From: Alphaproteobacteria bacterium
Lineage (GTDB): Bacteria; Pseudomonadota; Alphaproteobacteria; Rhodobacterales; Rhodobacteraceae
NCBI GenBank assembly: GCA_030429495.1
Contig: JAUIFH010000005.1
Location: forward strand, 62,001-126,000
Direction: 5' to 3'
Length of the DNA stretch: 64,000 nucleotides
Part shown: positions 17,669 to 24,983 of the stretch, one piece after another
Position numbering within the stretch: position 1 is the first letter of the stretch
How the letters are laid out: each line of letters begins with the position of its first letter
Position numbers and translations under genes: made by a program
Notes under the pieces: generated by a model
Databases searched by the model: none
The model's input: the letters and a program-made list of their open reading frames with translations, nothing else
What the model was told of the DNA's origin: nothing

Positions 17669-18385
17669 ATGACGCTGAGTGACGATATCCTCACGACGCT
17701 CGGCAAGGCCGAGGCGCTGGCGGTTCCGCGTATTGCGGCAGCGACAGCCCTTCCCGGCGCGGACGCGGCCGCGCGGATCGATGCCATGCTCGACGCGGTG
17801 GCCGCGACGATCCTTCCGCGCCGACTAGTCTTTACCGCCGGGGACGGCGCCTGCGCCGAGCTGACCGCGCGCAGCAGCCGCGTCATCCCCGATGCGGGGA
17901 CGGATATCGACGGCGTCGCGGTCGCGCTTGCGACCCTCGCCTCCGGGCCGGCCCCGCACAAGGTTGAGGCGCGGCTTCTTGACGACGACGCGGCCTCCGA
18001 CGGGATCGGTTTCCGGCCCGACGAACTGCGCGCCGCCTGCCTTGCCGCCGAGATCAACGAGGACGAGCCACCCTCATTCTACGATCTGCTCGCCAGCGCC
18101 TGCTCGACCCGCGCCGAGTTCGATCCTGAGGGCGCGCTGTTGCGGACCGACGGCGAGACGGCAGCGGAGCCGGACGCGATCCTTGCCGGGATTGCCGCGA
18201 TCGAGGCCGACATGGCAGCGATCGGCGAAGCGCCCGCGCTGATCCTTCTTGGTGACGCCGATGGCGGCGACGCTGTTCTTTGCGCGGATGAAACCGGCGC
18301 GGTCATCGCGCGGCTGGCAGAAGGCGGCTGGTCCGCGCTTGAAGACCTGTGGGACGATCTGATCCCCGTCGAAACGGCAGGGTAA
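17669..18385 (+). CDS. Acidic protein of unknown function in GTPase operon
   Basis: I do not recognise this family. The 238-residue protein is acidic and Ala-rich, without signal peptide or membrane segments. It has a helical N-terminal part (DDILTTLGKAEALAVPRIAAA), a middle with FRPDELRAACLAAEIN and PPSFYDLLASACST, and a C-terminal alpha/beta segment (APALILLGDADGGDAVLCAD, GWSALEDLWDDLIPVE). The last segment has a rhythm that could be another Roadblock-like or regulatory fold, but I would not assert it. ATG 17669 has CCGGAG six bases upstream. It sits 44 bp after the Roadblock-like gene and 3 bp before the third GTPase. Confidence 0.75.
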   Translation: MTLSDDILTTLGKAEALAVPRIAAATALPGADAAARIDAMLDAVAATILPRRLVFTAGDGACAELTARSSRVIPDAGTDIDGVAVALATLASGPAPHKVEARLLDDDAASDGIGFRPDELRAACLAAEINEDEPPSFYDLLASACSTRAEFDPEGALLRTDGETAAEPDAILAGIAAIEADMAAIGEAPALILLGDADGGDAVLCADETGAVIARLAEGGWSALEDLWDDLIPVETAG

Positions 18386-18388
18386 GAC

Positions 18389-19678
18389 ATGACCGGAATC
18401 CCGAAGGCAGAACGAGAACACGACATCCTGGCCCGGCTGCTTGCCGCGCTGGAAACCAAGGGCAGCGCCCTCTCGGCCGAGGAAAGCGCCGCGCGGGATC
18501 AGGCGGCGGCTTGGCTTGTCCGGCTCAAGGCGCCGGTGCGGATCGCCGTTGCCGGCCCCGCAGGTGCCGGAAAGTCGAGCCTGATCAACCTGTTCGTCAG
18601 CGATGATATCCTTCCGACCGCGCCCGGTGGCGCCCCCGCCGCACCCGCCGTCATCCTTCGCCATGCCGCCACGCCGGAAACGACGGCAAGCTGGCGCGAC
18701 CGCCCGGACCGGCGGTTTGCAGGCCTTCGCCTTGCCCGGGCGCTGGCGGACAACCCCGACACGGTAGCGCTCGGTCTTGAGTCCGATCTGCTCGAAGACA
18801 TGACCTTCGTCGACATTTCCGGGCTGGACGATCCCGCCACGCGGGGCGATGCGTTCTCAGCTCTGACGCGGCACGCCGACATGGTCGTCTGGTGCCTTCC
18901 GGCCACCGGCGGCTGGTCCGCGAATGAACAGGCGGTCTGGGACACGCTGCCCACAGCACTTCAGCGCCGCAGCCTGCTTGCCGTAACGCATACGGACTCG
19001 CTCGCACGCGGCACGCGCGACGCGACCGCGTCGAGACTGGCCGAGGGTGCCCCGTCGCAGATCGTGGCCTCCCTGCCCGTCGCGACGCCGGAAGCATGGG
19101 ACGCGCTCTTCGGCGACGTCACGGATGCCGAGCGGCAGTGGACCGCAAGCGGCGCCGAGGCGCTGATCGTGGCCATCGCCGATCTTGCCGGCACGATCCG
19201 GCAGTCCGAGATCGACAAGGCCGCGGCCGACATCCGCAAGACCTTCACCCCGCTGCTCGACAGCCTTGCGCCGGCTAGGCCCGCCGCCGCGCCGGTGACC
19301 CCGCTGCGCGGCCCCGCGCCGCGGCCGGAGGCCAATCCGGCGCTGGCCAACTGGAAGCACCGGCTCGCAGCGCTGCATAGCGCCGCAACCGACGGGACCC
19401 TCGCCGACGAGAGCGCTCTGGTCGTGGCCAGCTACGATACGGTCGCCGAGTTCATTGATGACCCGGCAGGCCTGCCCCTGCTGTCGGCGGCGCGGCCCTG
19501 GCTGATGACCGAATTCGAAGCCGCGCGCGACCTGCTTGTCCTGATGCAATACGAGACCGGAACACAGACCGGCCGCACCGCCGCGCGCGTTCTCGTCCAG
19601 CTCAGCGATCTGCTGAGCTGGGTCGCCGACGAGGTGGACCGCACTGCCTGCGATGAACGACCGCGCCAGCGCGCCTAG
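18389..19678 (+). CDS. Dynamin-like GTPase, third of operon, with altered G motifs
   Basis: A 429-residue P-loop GTPase. G1 GPAGAGKSS (56-64) is intact, but G3 reads DISG (142-145) instead of DTPG, and G4 reads THTD (200-203) instead of NKxD. The segment [20 protein letters not shown] followed by LP and LLAVTHTD aligns by eye with VWCTHATQAWRETERSAWE of the second GTPase, so the two are paralogues. A Pro/Ala-rich linker ([19 protein letters not shown]) separates the GTPase from a C-terminal helical domain. It begins three bases after the preceding gene, and its end overlaps the convergent HerA-like gene by four bases. Confidence 0.82.
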   Translation: MTGIPKAEREHDILARLLAALETKGSALSAEESAARDQAAAWLVRLKAPVRIAVAGPAGAGKSSLINLFVSDDILPTAPGGAPAAPAVILRHAATPETTASWRDRPDRRFAGLRLARALADNPDTVALGLESDLLEDMTFVDISGLDDPATRGDAFSALTRHADMVVWCLPATGGWSANEQAVWDTLPTALQRRSLLAVTHTDSLARGTRDATASRLAEGAPSQIVASLPVATPEAWDALFGDVTDAERQWTASGAEALIVAIADLAGTIRQSEIDKAAADIRKTFTPLLDSLAPARPAAAPVTPLRGPAPRPEANPALANWKHRLAALHSAATDGTLADESALVVASYDTVAEFIDDPAGLPLLSAARPWLMTEFEAARDLLVLMQYETGTQTGRTAARVLVQLSDLLSWVADEVDRTACDERPRQRA

Positions 19679-21222
19679 CGCGACTTGAACAGCGATCCGA
19701 GGATCCCGCGCACGATTGCCTGACCGCTTTTCGTTCCAAGCTGACGGGCGAGGCTTTTGCCGAAGGCAACCGCGATACTGTCGGAGCGCGACGAACGGCT
19801 GCGCGAGGACGAGCGGCCGCTGCTGCGCCCCTCATAGCGCCGCGCCTCACGGTCACGGCGTTCCTCTTCCTTCAGGCGCTCTTCCTCCTCCTCAGCGCGG
19901 GCGGCCTCCTCCGCGGCCTTCGTGGCGCGGACCTGAAGACGCTCGAACGCGGAATCGCGGTCGACGACCGTGTCGTACTTCATGCCAAGGCCGGTCGAGG
20001 CGATGACGGCGCGGCGTTCCTCCGGGGTGATCGGGCCAAGCTGGCTTGCCGGCGGGCGGACCAGCGTGCGTTCCACGACACCCGGCACGCCCTTGTTCTG
20101 AAGGAAGGATGTCACCGCCTCGCCGGTGCCGACCTCCTTGATCGCGGTCTCGGTGTCGAAGGACGGGTTCGGGCGGTAGTTCTGCGCCGCGCGGGCCAGA
20201 TCCTTCTGGTCCTTCGCGGTGAAGGCGCGGAGCGCATGCTGGATGCGGTTGCCGAGCTGGCCGAGGATGTCATCGGGCACGTCGGCCGGGTTCTGGGTGA
20301 TGAAATAGACCCCGACCCCCTTGGACCGGATCAGGCGTGCGACCTGTTCCACCTTGTCGATCAGCGCCTTCGGCGCGTCGTCGAAGAGCAGGTGCGCCTC
20401 GTCGAAGAAAAAGACGAACTTCGGTTTGTCCGGGTCGCCAACCTCGGGCAGTTCCTCGAACAGTTCCGAAAGCAGCCACAACAGGAACGTCGCATAAAGG
20501 CGCGGCGAGGCCATGAGCTTGTCGGCCGCGAGAATGTTGATCTGCCCCCGCCCGTCCGGGGCGGTCCGCATCATATCGGCAAGATCGAGCGCGGGTTCCC
20601 CGAACAGTCGCGTCCCGCCCTGGTTCTCCAGCACCAGAAGCTGGCGCTGGATGGCGCCGACGCTCGACTGCGCGACATTACCATAGCGCAGGCTGAATTC
20701 GTCGGCATGTTCGCCGATCCAGACCAGCATCGCCTGAAGGTCCTTCAGGTCGAGAAGCGGCAGCCCCTCCTCATCGGCCAGCCGGAAGGCGATGTTCAGA
20801 ACACCTTCCTGCGCGTCGGTCAGCCCCATCAGCCGCGACAGAAGGAGCGGCCCCATCTCCGTCACGGTGGTGCGAATCGGGTGGCCCTGCTCTCCGAACA
20901 GGTCCCAGAAGGCGACCGGGAAGGCCTGGTACTGAAGGTCGTAGCCGATCGTCGCGCAGCGTTTCATGAAGGCGTCGTGGAGTTTCGCCGAGGTCGAACC
21001 GGACACCGCGAGCCCGGCCAGATCGCTCTTCACGTCCGACAGGAAGACCGGCACGCCGGCTGCGGAAAACCCTTCGGCCAGGATCTGAAGTGTCACCGTC
21101 TTGCCGGTACCGGTCGCGCCCGCGATCAGCCCGTGGCGGTTGCCGTATTTCAGCAGCATCTCCTGCGGCAAACCATAGCCTTCACCGCCGCCGCCAACGA
21201 AAATTCCTGCCTCTGTCAACAC
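19675..21222 (-). CDS. HerA-like ATPase (DUF853 / YjgR family)
   Basis: A 515-residue FtsK/HerA-superfamily ATPase. Walker A is AGATGTGKT near residue 37 and Walker B is [16 protein letters not shown]; the arginine-finger region [20 protein letters not shown] is present. The C-terminus is a charged coiled coil ([20 protein letters not shown]) and a Ser/Arg-rich linker. The family (YjgR) is widespread and of uncertain function; unlike defence HerA proteins it has no SIR2 or nuclease partner here. Translation starts at GTG 21222 behind GGGAGAGG. It is convergent with the GTPase operon. Confidence 0.88.
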   Translation of the reverse strand: MLTEAGIFVGGGGEGYGLPQEMLLKYGNRHGLIAGATGTGKTVTLQILAEGFSAAGVPVFLSDVKSDLAGLAVSGSTSAKLHDAFMKRCATIGYDLQYQAFPVAFWDLFGEQGHPIRTTVTEMGPLLLSRLMGLTDAQEGVLNIAFRLADEEGLPLLDLKDLQAMLVWIGEHADEFSLRYGNVAQSSVGAIQRQLLVLENQGGTRLFGEPALDLADMMRTAPDGRGQINILAADKLMASPRLYATFLLWLLSELFEELPEVGDPDKPKFVFFFDEAHLLFDDAPKALIDKVEQVARLIRSKGVGVYFITQNPADVPDDILGQLGNRIQHALRAFTAKDQKDLARAAQNYRPNPSFDTETAIKEVGTGEAVTSFLQNKGVPGVVERTLVRPPASQLGPITPEERRAVIASTGLGMKYDTVVDRDSAFERLQVRATKAAEEAARAEEEEERLKEEERRDREARRYEGRSSGRSSSRSRSSRSDSIAVAFGKSLARQLGTKSGQAIVRGILGSLFKSR

Positions 21223-21449
21223 CTTGCCTCTCCCGCTTAACCAAGCTCCGTCGCGGGCAACAATACAATCTTAACCCGCGCGTGCCAGAGTTGATTGTCG
21301 CCGGGAAGCGGTGCCGCTTTCCGGCTGGCTCTTCCTCCCTGTCAGAGTGGCCGCGCCATCAAGGCGCGGCTTTTTTCGTTGAAAATCAAATTTCTGGAAG
21401 CTGCGTTTTTTGTTGTTGACGCAATGGGGCGAACTTACTAGCGTGCGGG
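21223..21449. other. Intergenic region upstream of HerA-like gene
   Basis: No gene seen. The stretch must hold the leftward promoter of the HerA-like gene. It also contains a plus-strand terminator-like hairpin (21350-21376) and ends in a good rightward promoter, TTGACG (21416-21421) with a 17-base spacer to TAGCGT (21439-21444). Confidence 0.5.
21350..21376 (+). terminator. Rho-independent terminator with no obvious gene before it
   Basis: GCCGCGCC and GGCGCGGC (21350-21357, 21363-21370) form an 8-bp GC stem with a 5-base loop followed by six T. No plus-strand gene ends upstream, since the neighbouring HerA-like gene runs the other way, so an unannotated plus-strand transcript from about 21230-21345 may end here. 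That stretch contains CTTCCTCCC, an anti-Shine-Dalgarno-like sequence. Confidence 0.6.
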
Positions 21450-21522
21450 TCAATGACTAAGTCGGCCTGTCCGACAGGGAGCGATACATACGGAAAAGGG
21501 CCCCTTTCGGGGCCCTTTTTGC
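21450..21522 (+). ncRNA. Candidate small RNA or attenuated leader
   Basis: A strong-looking promoter (TTGACG, 17 bases, TAGCGT) is followed within ~75 bases by a full terminator. In between lies a small hairpin GTCGG-CCTGT-CCGAC (21461-21475) and an unpaired purine-rich stretch, and no credible open frame. The whole unit looks like a ~70-nt Rho-terminated sRNA. The alternative is a leader that attenuates the IalB-family gene starting 146 bp further on. It matches no RNA family I can name. Confidence 0.5.
21494..21522 (+). terminator. Strong Rho-independent terminator
   Basis: AAAAGGGCCCC and GGGGCCCTTTT (21494-21504, 21509-21519) form an 11-bp stem with TTTC loop, running into a T-tract. Confidence 0.8.
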
Positions 21523-21667
21523 TTTTCCGACGCCCGGTTTCCGCCTTCCGTTGCGGCAACCAGGGACGGTCGGCGGAAAGCTGCCCTGTCGCTTTTGTGC
21601 GCTGACACTCCCCGCCGGCCATGATAAGCCCAAGCCGCAAATCTCCGAAGGATCAACGGATACAAAA

Positions 21668-22297
21668 ATGCCTGCATTCCCCAAAACGCTGATGCTGCTT
21701 ATCGCCCTTGGCGTCGCCGCGCCGCTTGCCGCGCAAGAGGCCGCGGCCCCCGAAGCTGCACCGGAAGAGGCGGCCCCCGCCGCCGAGGCCCCGGCTGCCG
21801 AAGCGGCACCGGCTGCGGCCGCTGAGGCGATCCCCGAGCCATACATCAAGGAAAGCTTCGATGCCTGGCAACTGCGCTGCGTCAAAACGGCGGAAGGCCA
21901 GGAACCCTGTCAGCTTTACCAATTGCTGATGGACAAGGAGAACAACAAGCCGATCATGGAGATCACCATGGTCGCCCTGCCCGAAGGCGGCGACGCCATC
22001 GCGGGCGCCACGGTCATCGTGCCGCTCGAGACGCTTCTGACGCAGAAACTGAACGTCACCGTCGACAGCGCAAAGACCAAGCGGTTCGACTTCACGTTCT
22101 GCGCCGAGGTCGGCTGCGTCGCGCGGCTTGGCCTGACGAAGGACGACCTCGATGCGTTCCGCAAGGGCAATGTCGCGACGATCAGCGTCGTGCCCGTGGC
22201 CGATCCCACGCGCACGGTCGATGTCGATCTGTCGCTCAAAGGTTTCACTGCCGGCTACGAGGCGGTCACCAAGGCCAACCAGCCGAAATCCGAATAA
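21668..22297 (+). CDS. Invasion-associated locus B (IalB) family protein
   Basis: A 209-residue exported protein. A signal peptide (KTLMLLIALGVAAPLAAQ) is followed by a ~30-residue Ala/Glu/Pro-rich linker and then the IalB domain: FDAWQLRCVKTAEGQEPCQLYQ, IVPLETLLTQKLNVTVD, FTFCAEVGCVARLGLT. The four cysteines are paired as in the family. IalB was named in Bartonella for erythrocyte invasion, but free-living alphaproteobacteria commonly carry it with unknown envelope function. The ribosome binding site is weak (GAAGGA, 15 bases upstream). It may be affected by the terminator-bearing leader upstream. Confidence 0.88.
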   Translation: MPAFPKTLMLLIALGVAAPLAAQEAAAPEAAPEEAAPAAEAPAAEAAPAAAAEAIPEPYIKESFDAWQLRCVKTAEGQEPCQLYQLLMDKENNKPIMEITMVALPEGGDAIAGATVIVPLETLLTQKLNVTVDSAKTKRFDFTFCAEVGCVARLGLTKDDLDAFRKGNVATISVVPVADPTRTVDVDLSLKGFTAGYEAVTKANQPKSE

Positions 22298-22322
22298 CGG
22301 CCCGACCATCGGAGTCGTCATG

Positions 22323-22355
22323 AAGCGCCGCCCCTTCCGGGCGGCGCTTTGCTTT
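22323..22355. terminator. Bidirectional terminator between ialB-like and KAS genes
   Basis: AAGCGCCGCCC and GGGCGGCGCTT (22323-22333, 22339-22349) form an 11-bp stem with a 5-base loop, followed by TGCTTTCC. It sits between two convergent genes and may serve both. Confidence 0.7.
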
Positions 22356-22360
22356 CCGCT

Positions 22361-23569
22361 CTAGGCGCGCTTCAGCGCGATCACGGCATTCAGCCCGCCA
22401 AAGGCGAACGCGTTCGACAGCACCGCCGAAACCTTGGCCACCCGCGCGACGTTCGGCACCACGTCGAGTGCGCATTCCGGGTCCGGTTCCTCGTATCCGA
22501 TCGTCGGCGCGATAACGCCTTCGCGCAGGGCCATGAGGCAGGCAAGAAGCTCCACGGCGCCGGTGCCACCGATCAGATGGCCGTGCATCGCCTTGGTGGA
22601 GGAAATCATCAGCCGGTCGGCATGGGCGCCGAACGCATGGGCGACCGCCGCACATTCGGTCTTGTCGTTGGCCGCCGTGCCGGTGCCATGCGCGTTAATG
22701 TAGCCCACCGCCTCGGGCGCAAGGCCCGCATCGCGCAGCGCGCCGGAGATCGCCCGCTCTGCCCCCGCCTGGTTCGGCATGACGATGTCTCCGGCATCCG
22801 ATGTCATCGAAAACCCGGCGACCTCCGCCAGAATATCGGCGCCGCGCGCGACGGCATGATCCCAGTCCTCGAACACGAAGATGCCCGCGCCCTCGCCCTG
22901 CACCATGCCATTGCGGTTGGCGCTGAAGGGGCGGCAGGCATCTTTGGACATCACACGCAGCCCTTCCCAGGCCTTGATGCCGCCAAAGCAGAGCATCGCC
23001 TCCGCCCCGCCCGTCACCATCACCCGAGCCATGCCCGAGCGGATCATCTGGAAGGCAAGCCCCATCGCGTGATTGGAGGAGGCGCAGGCTGTCGCCACCG
23101 TGAAGGCCGGCCCCCTCAGGTTCCATTCCATGCTGACATGGGAGGCGGCGGCGCTGTTCATCAGCTTTGGCACCACGAAGGGGTGAACGCGGTTCTTCCC
23201 CTCCTCATAGACCGCCCGGTAATTCTCGTCCCAGGTGTTCACGCCGCCGCCCGCAGTGCCAAGCACCACGCCGGCCTGTGCCGAAAGCTCGTCGCAGAAG
23301 GTCAGGCCGGACTGCGCGATCGCCTGCCGCGCGGCGAACATCGTGAACTGCGTGATGCGGTCGAAAAGCGCAATATCCTGCCGGTTGAAATGGGTCTCCG
23401 GCTCCCAGCCGCGGACCTGGCCGCCGATGCGGATCTGCAAACGCTCCACATCGCGGATTTCGAGCGGACCTATCCCGCAGCGCCCTTCGCGCATCGCGAT
23501 CGTGGTCGTGGAAACATCGTGGCCGAGCGCATTGATCGTGCCCGCACCGGTGATTGCGACGCGCCTCAT
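22361..23569 (-). CDS. Beta-ketoacyl-ACP synthase (KAS II type)
   Basis: A 402-residue condensing enzyme that elongates acyl-ACP with malonyl-ACP. The Cys-His-His triad is complete: TACASSNHAMG, NAHGTGTAANDKTE, and KAMHGHLIGGTGAVE; the C-terminal NAFAFGGLNAVIAL is typical. It overlaps the preceding ACP gene by ATGA, and an LpxD-like gene comes before that, so it probably extends or makes a special acyl chain on the dedicated ACP rather than serving bulk fatty acid synthesis. The layout recalls NodE with NodF. The product chain is unknown. Confidence 0.9.
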   Translation of the reverse strand: MRRVAITGAGTINALGHDVSTTTIAMREGRCGIGPLEIRDVERLQIRIGGQVRGWEPETHFNRQDIALFDRITQFTMFAARQAIAQSGLTFCDELSAQAGVVLGTAGGGVNTWDENYRAVYEEGKNRVHPFVVPKLMNSAAASHVSMEWNLRGPAFTVATACASSNHAMGLAFQMIRSGMARVMVTGGAEAMLCFGGIKAWEGLRVMSKDACRPFSANRNGMVQGEGAGIFVFEDWDHAVARGADILAEVAGFSMTSDAGDIVMPNQAGAERAISGALRDAGLAPEAVGYINAHGTGTAANDKTECAAVAHAFGAHADRLMISSTKAMHGHLIGGTGAVELLACLMALREGVIAPTIGYEEPDPECALDVVPNVARVAKVSAVLSNAFAFGGLNAVIALKRA

Positions 23570-23841
23570 TTCCTGGCGGCAACCAATCCTTCGACTGCGG
23601 CAACGATCGAAGCGACCGTGGACATGTCGAACTGATTTTTCTCCGGCTCGTTCGCGTTGAACGGAACGGTCACGTCGAAGCTTTCCTCGATCGCGAAGAT
23701 GGCCTCGACCAACCCGAGGCTGTCGATGCCAAGTTCCTCAAGCCGCATTTCCGGCCGCACTTCCGACACATCGAGAACCGCCTGTTCGGCGATGATCTCG
23801 ATGACCCGGGCTTCAATGCTTGTTGTCATCATCGTGTCCAT
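23566..23841 (-). CDS. Specialised acyl carrier protein
   Basis: A ~91-residue acyl carrier protein. The phosphopantetheine serine lies in LEELGIDSLGLVEAIFAIEE. The insert after helix II (VPFNANEPEKNQFDMSTVAS) and the diverged sequence resemble NodF/AcpXL-type special carriers more than housekeeping AcpP. The start is uncertain: ATG 23841, 23832 or 23829 all lie inside the end of the LpxD-like gene and none has a strong ribosome binding site, so translation is probably coupled. It overlaps the KAS gene by four bases. Confidence 0.88.
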   Translation of the reverse strand: MDTMMTTSIEARVIEIIAEQAVLDVSEVRPEMRLEELGIDSLGLVEAIFAIEESFDVTVPFNANEPEKNQFDMSTVASIVAAVEGLVAARK

Positions 23842-24940
23842 GCGCGCCACTCTTGCCGAGACGTGTAACGATATCACGAAGGTCGGCGACCTCCGCGAAA
23901 AGCCGGCCGAGGCGGCGGATGTTCTTCCACGCCTCGACATGGGATTCCATCTTGAGCGCGGGCGACCCGAGGAGCACCCGCCCGCCGGGCGCGTTGGTGT
24001 AGATTTTGGTGCCGCCGCCGGCGATCACGTCATCGCCGACAAAGATGTTGTCGCTGACCCCGCACTGTCCGCCCATCACGACGCGGTCACCGATCCGGGT
24101 GGAGCCTGCGATGCCCACCTGCCCTGCGAACAGGCAGTCGCGGCCGATCTGAACGTTGTGCGCGATGTGCACCAGATTGTCGATTTTGGTTCCCGGCCCG
24201 ATGGAGGTCGCGCGGATCGTGCCCGCGTCGATCGCGGAAGAGGAACCGACTTCCACGTCATCGCCGATCTCGACCCCGCCGAGGGAGTGGATGCGCGTCC
24301 AGCTCTGGCGCCGGATCTCCGTCCGCCCGCCCAGCGTTTCGCGGATTTCCTCCACCCCGGACTTTTCGGGCGTCACGAAGGAAAAGCCGTCGCCGCCGAT
24401 CACGGCGTTCGGCTGGCAGATGAAACGGTCGCCGATCCGGACGTTATTGCCGATCCGGATGCCGGCATGGAGCAGCGCATCGTCCCCGATCCGGCTTTCG
24501 GCGCCGACGCTGACATGGGCACCGATCCGGGCGCGGGCGCCGATCCGTGCACCCCGACCGATCACCACGAAAGGCCCGATATGGGCGTCCGGTCCGATCA
24601 CCGCTTCGGCGCTGATGACGGCAGTGGCATGAATGCCCGGGGCGATGTCAGGGCCGGGATCGAATTGCCGGGTCAGGCCGGCCATGGCCACCCGTGGCCG
24701 CGACACGAAGATCGCTGCCTGAAGTCCAAGCTCCTGCCAGTCCGCGCCTTCCCACAGCACGGCCGCACGCGTGCTGCCGGCCTTGAGGCCCTCGGCATAT
24801 TTCGGGTCCATTGCCAGCGCGAGGTCATCCGGCCCCGCCACCGCGGGCTCCGCCGCACCGGTGACGGTCAGCCGCGTGTCGCCCGCCGCCATCGCGCCAA
24901 GCGCCGCGGCAATCTCGGCTATCGTGTGGGATACCCGCAT
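23813..24940 (-). CDS. lpxD: UDP-3-O-acylglucosamine N-acyltransferase (LpxD) family
   Basis: A 375-residue left-handed beta-helix acyltransferase. An N-terminal uridine-binding domain (AEIAAALGA to LTRQFDPGPDIAPGIHATAV) is followed by about ten hexapeptide repeats (AVIGPDAHIGPFVVIGRGAR and so on), with the catalytic His in NLVHIAHNVQIG. LpxD adds a 3-hydroxyacyl chain to UDP-acylglucosamine in lipid A synthesis. The usual neighbours fabZ and lpxA are absent; instead it is followed by a special ACP and KAS, so this may be a second LpxD paralogue. ATG 24940 has GGAGGG upstream. Confidence 0.85.
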   Translation of the reverse strand: MRVSHTIAEIAAALGAMAAGDTRLTVTGAAEPAVAGPDDLALAMDPKYAEGLKAGSTRAAVLWEGADWQELGLQAAIFVSRPRVAMAGLTRQFDPGPDIAPGIHATAVISAEAVIGPDAHIGPFVVIGRGARIGARARIGAHVSVGAESRIGDDALLHAGIRIGNNVRIGDRFICQPNAVIGGDGFSFVTPEKSGVEEIRETLGGRTEIRRQSWTRIHSLGGVEIGDDVEVGSSSAIDAGTIRATSIGPGTKIDNLVHIAHNVQIGRDCLFAGQVGIAGSTRIGDRVVMGGQCGVSDNIFVGDDVIAGGGTKIYTNAPGGRVLLGSPALKMESHVEAWKNIRRLGRLFAEVADLRDIVTRLGKSGAHGHDDDNKH

Positions 24941-24983
24941 CTGACACCCTCCTGACGCCGGGCCGTCTGGCCCCGCGACAGGA

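Noticed and set aside
19675-21222. HerA-like ATPase as part of a HerA/SIR2 or HerA/nuclease defence system
   Set aside because: No SIR2, NurA or nuclease partner next to it; sequence is of the housekeeping DUF853/YjgR type.
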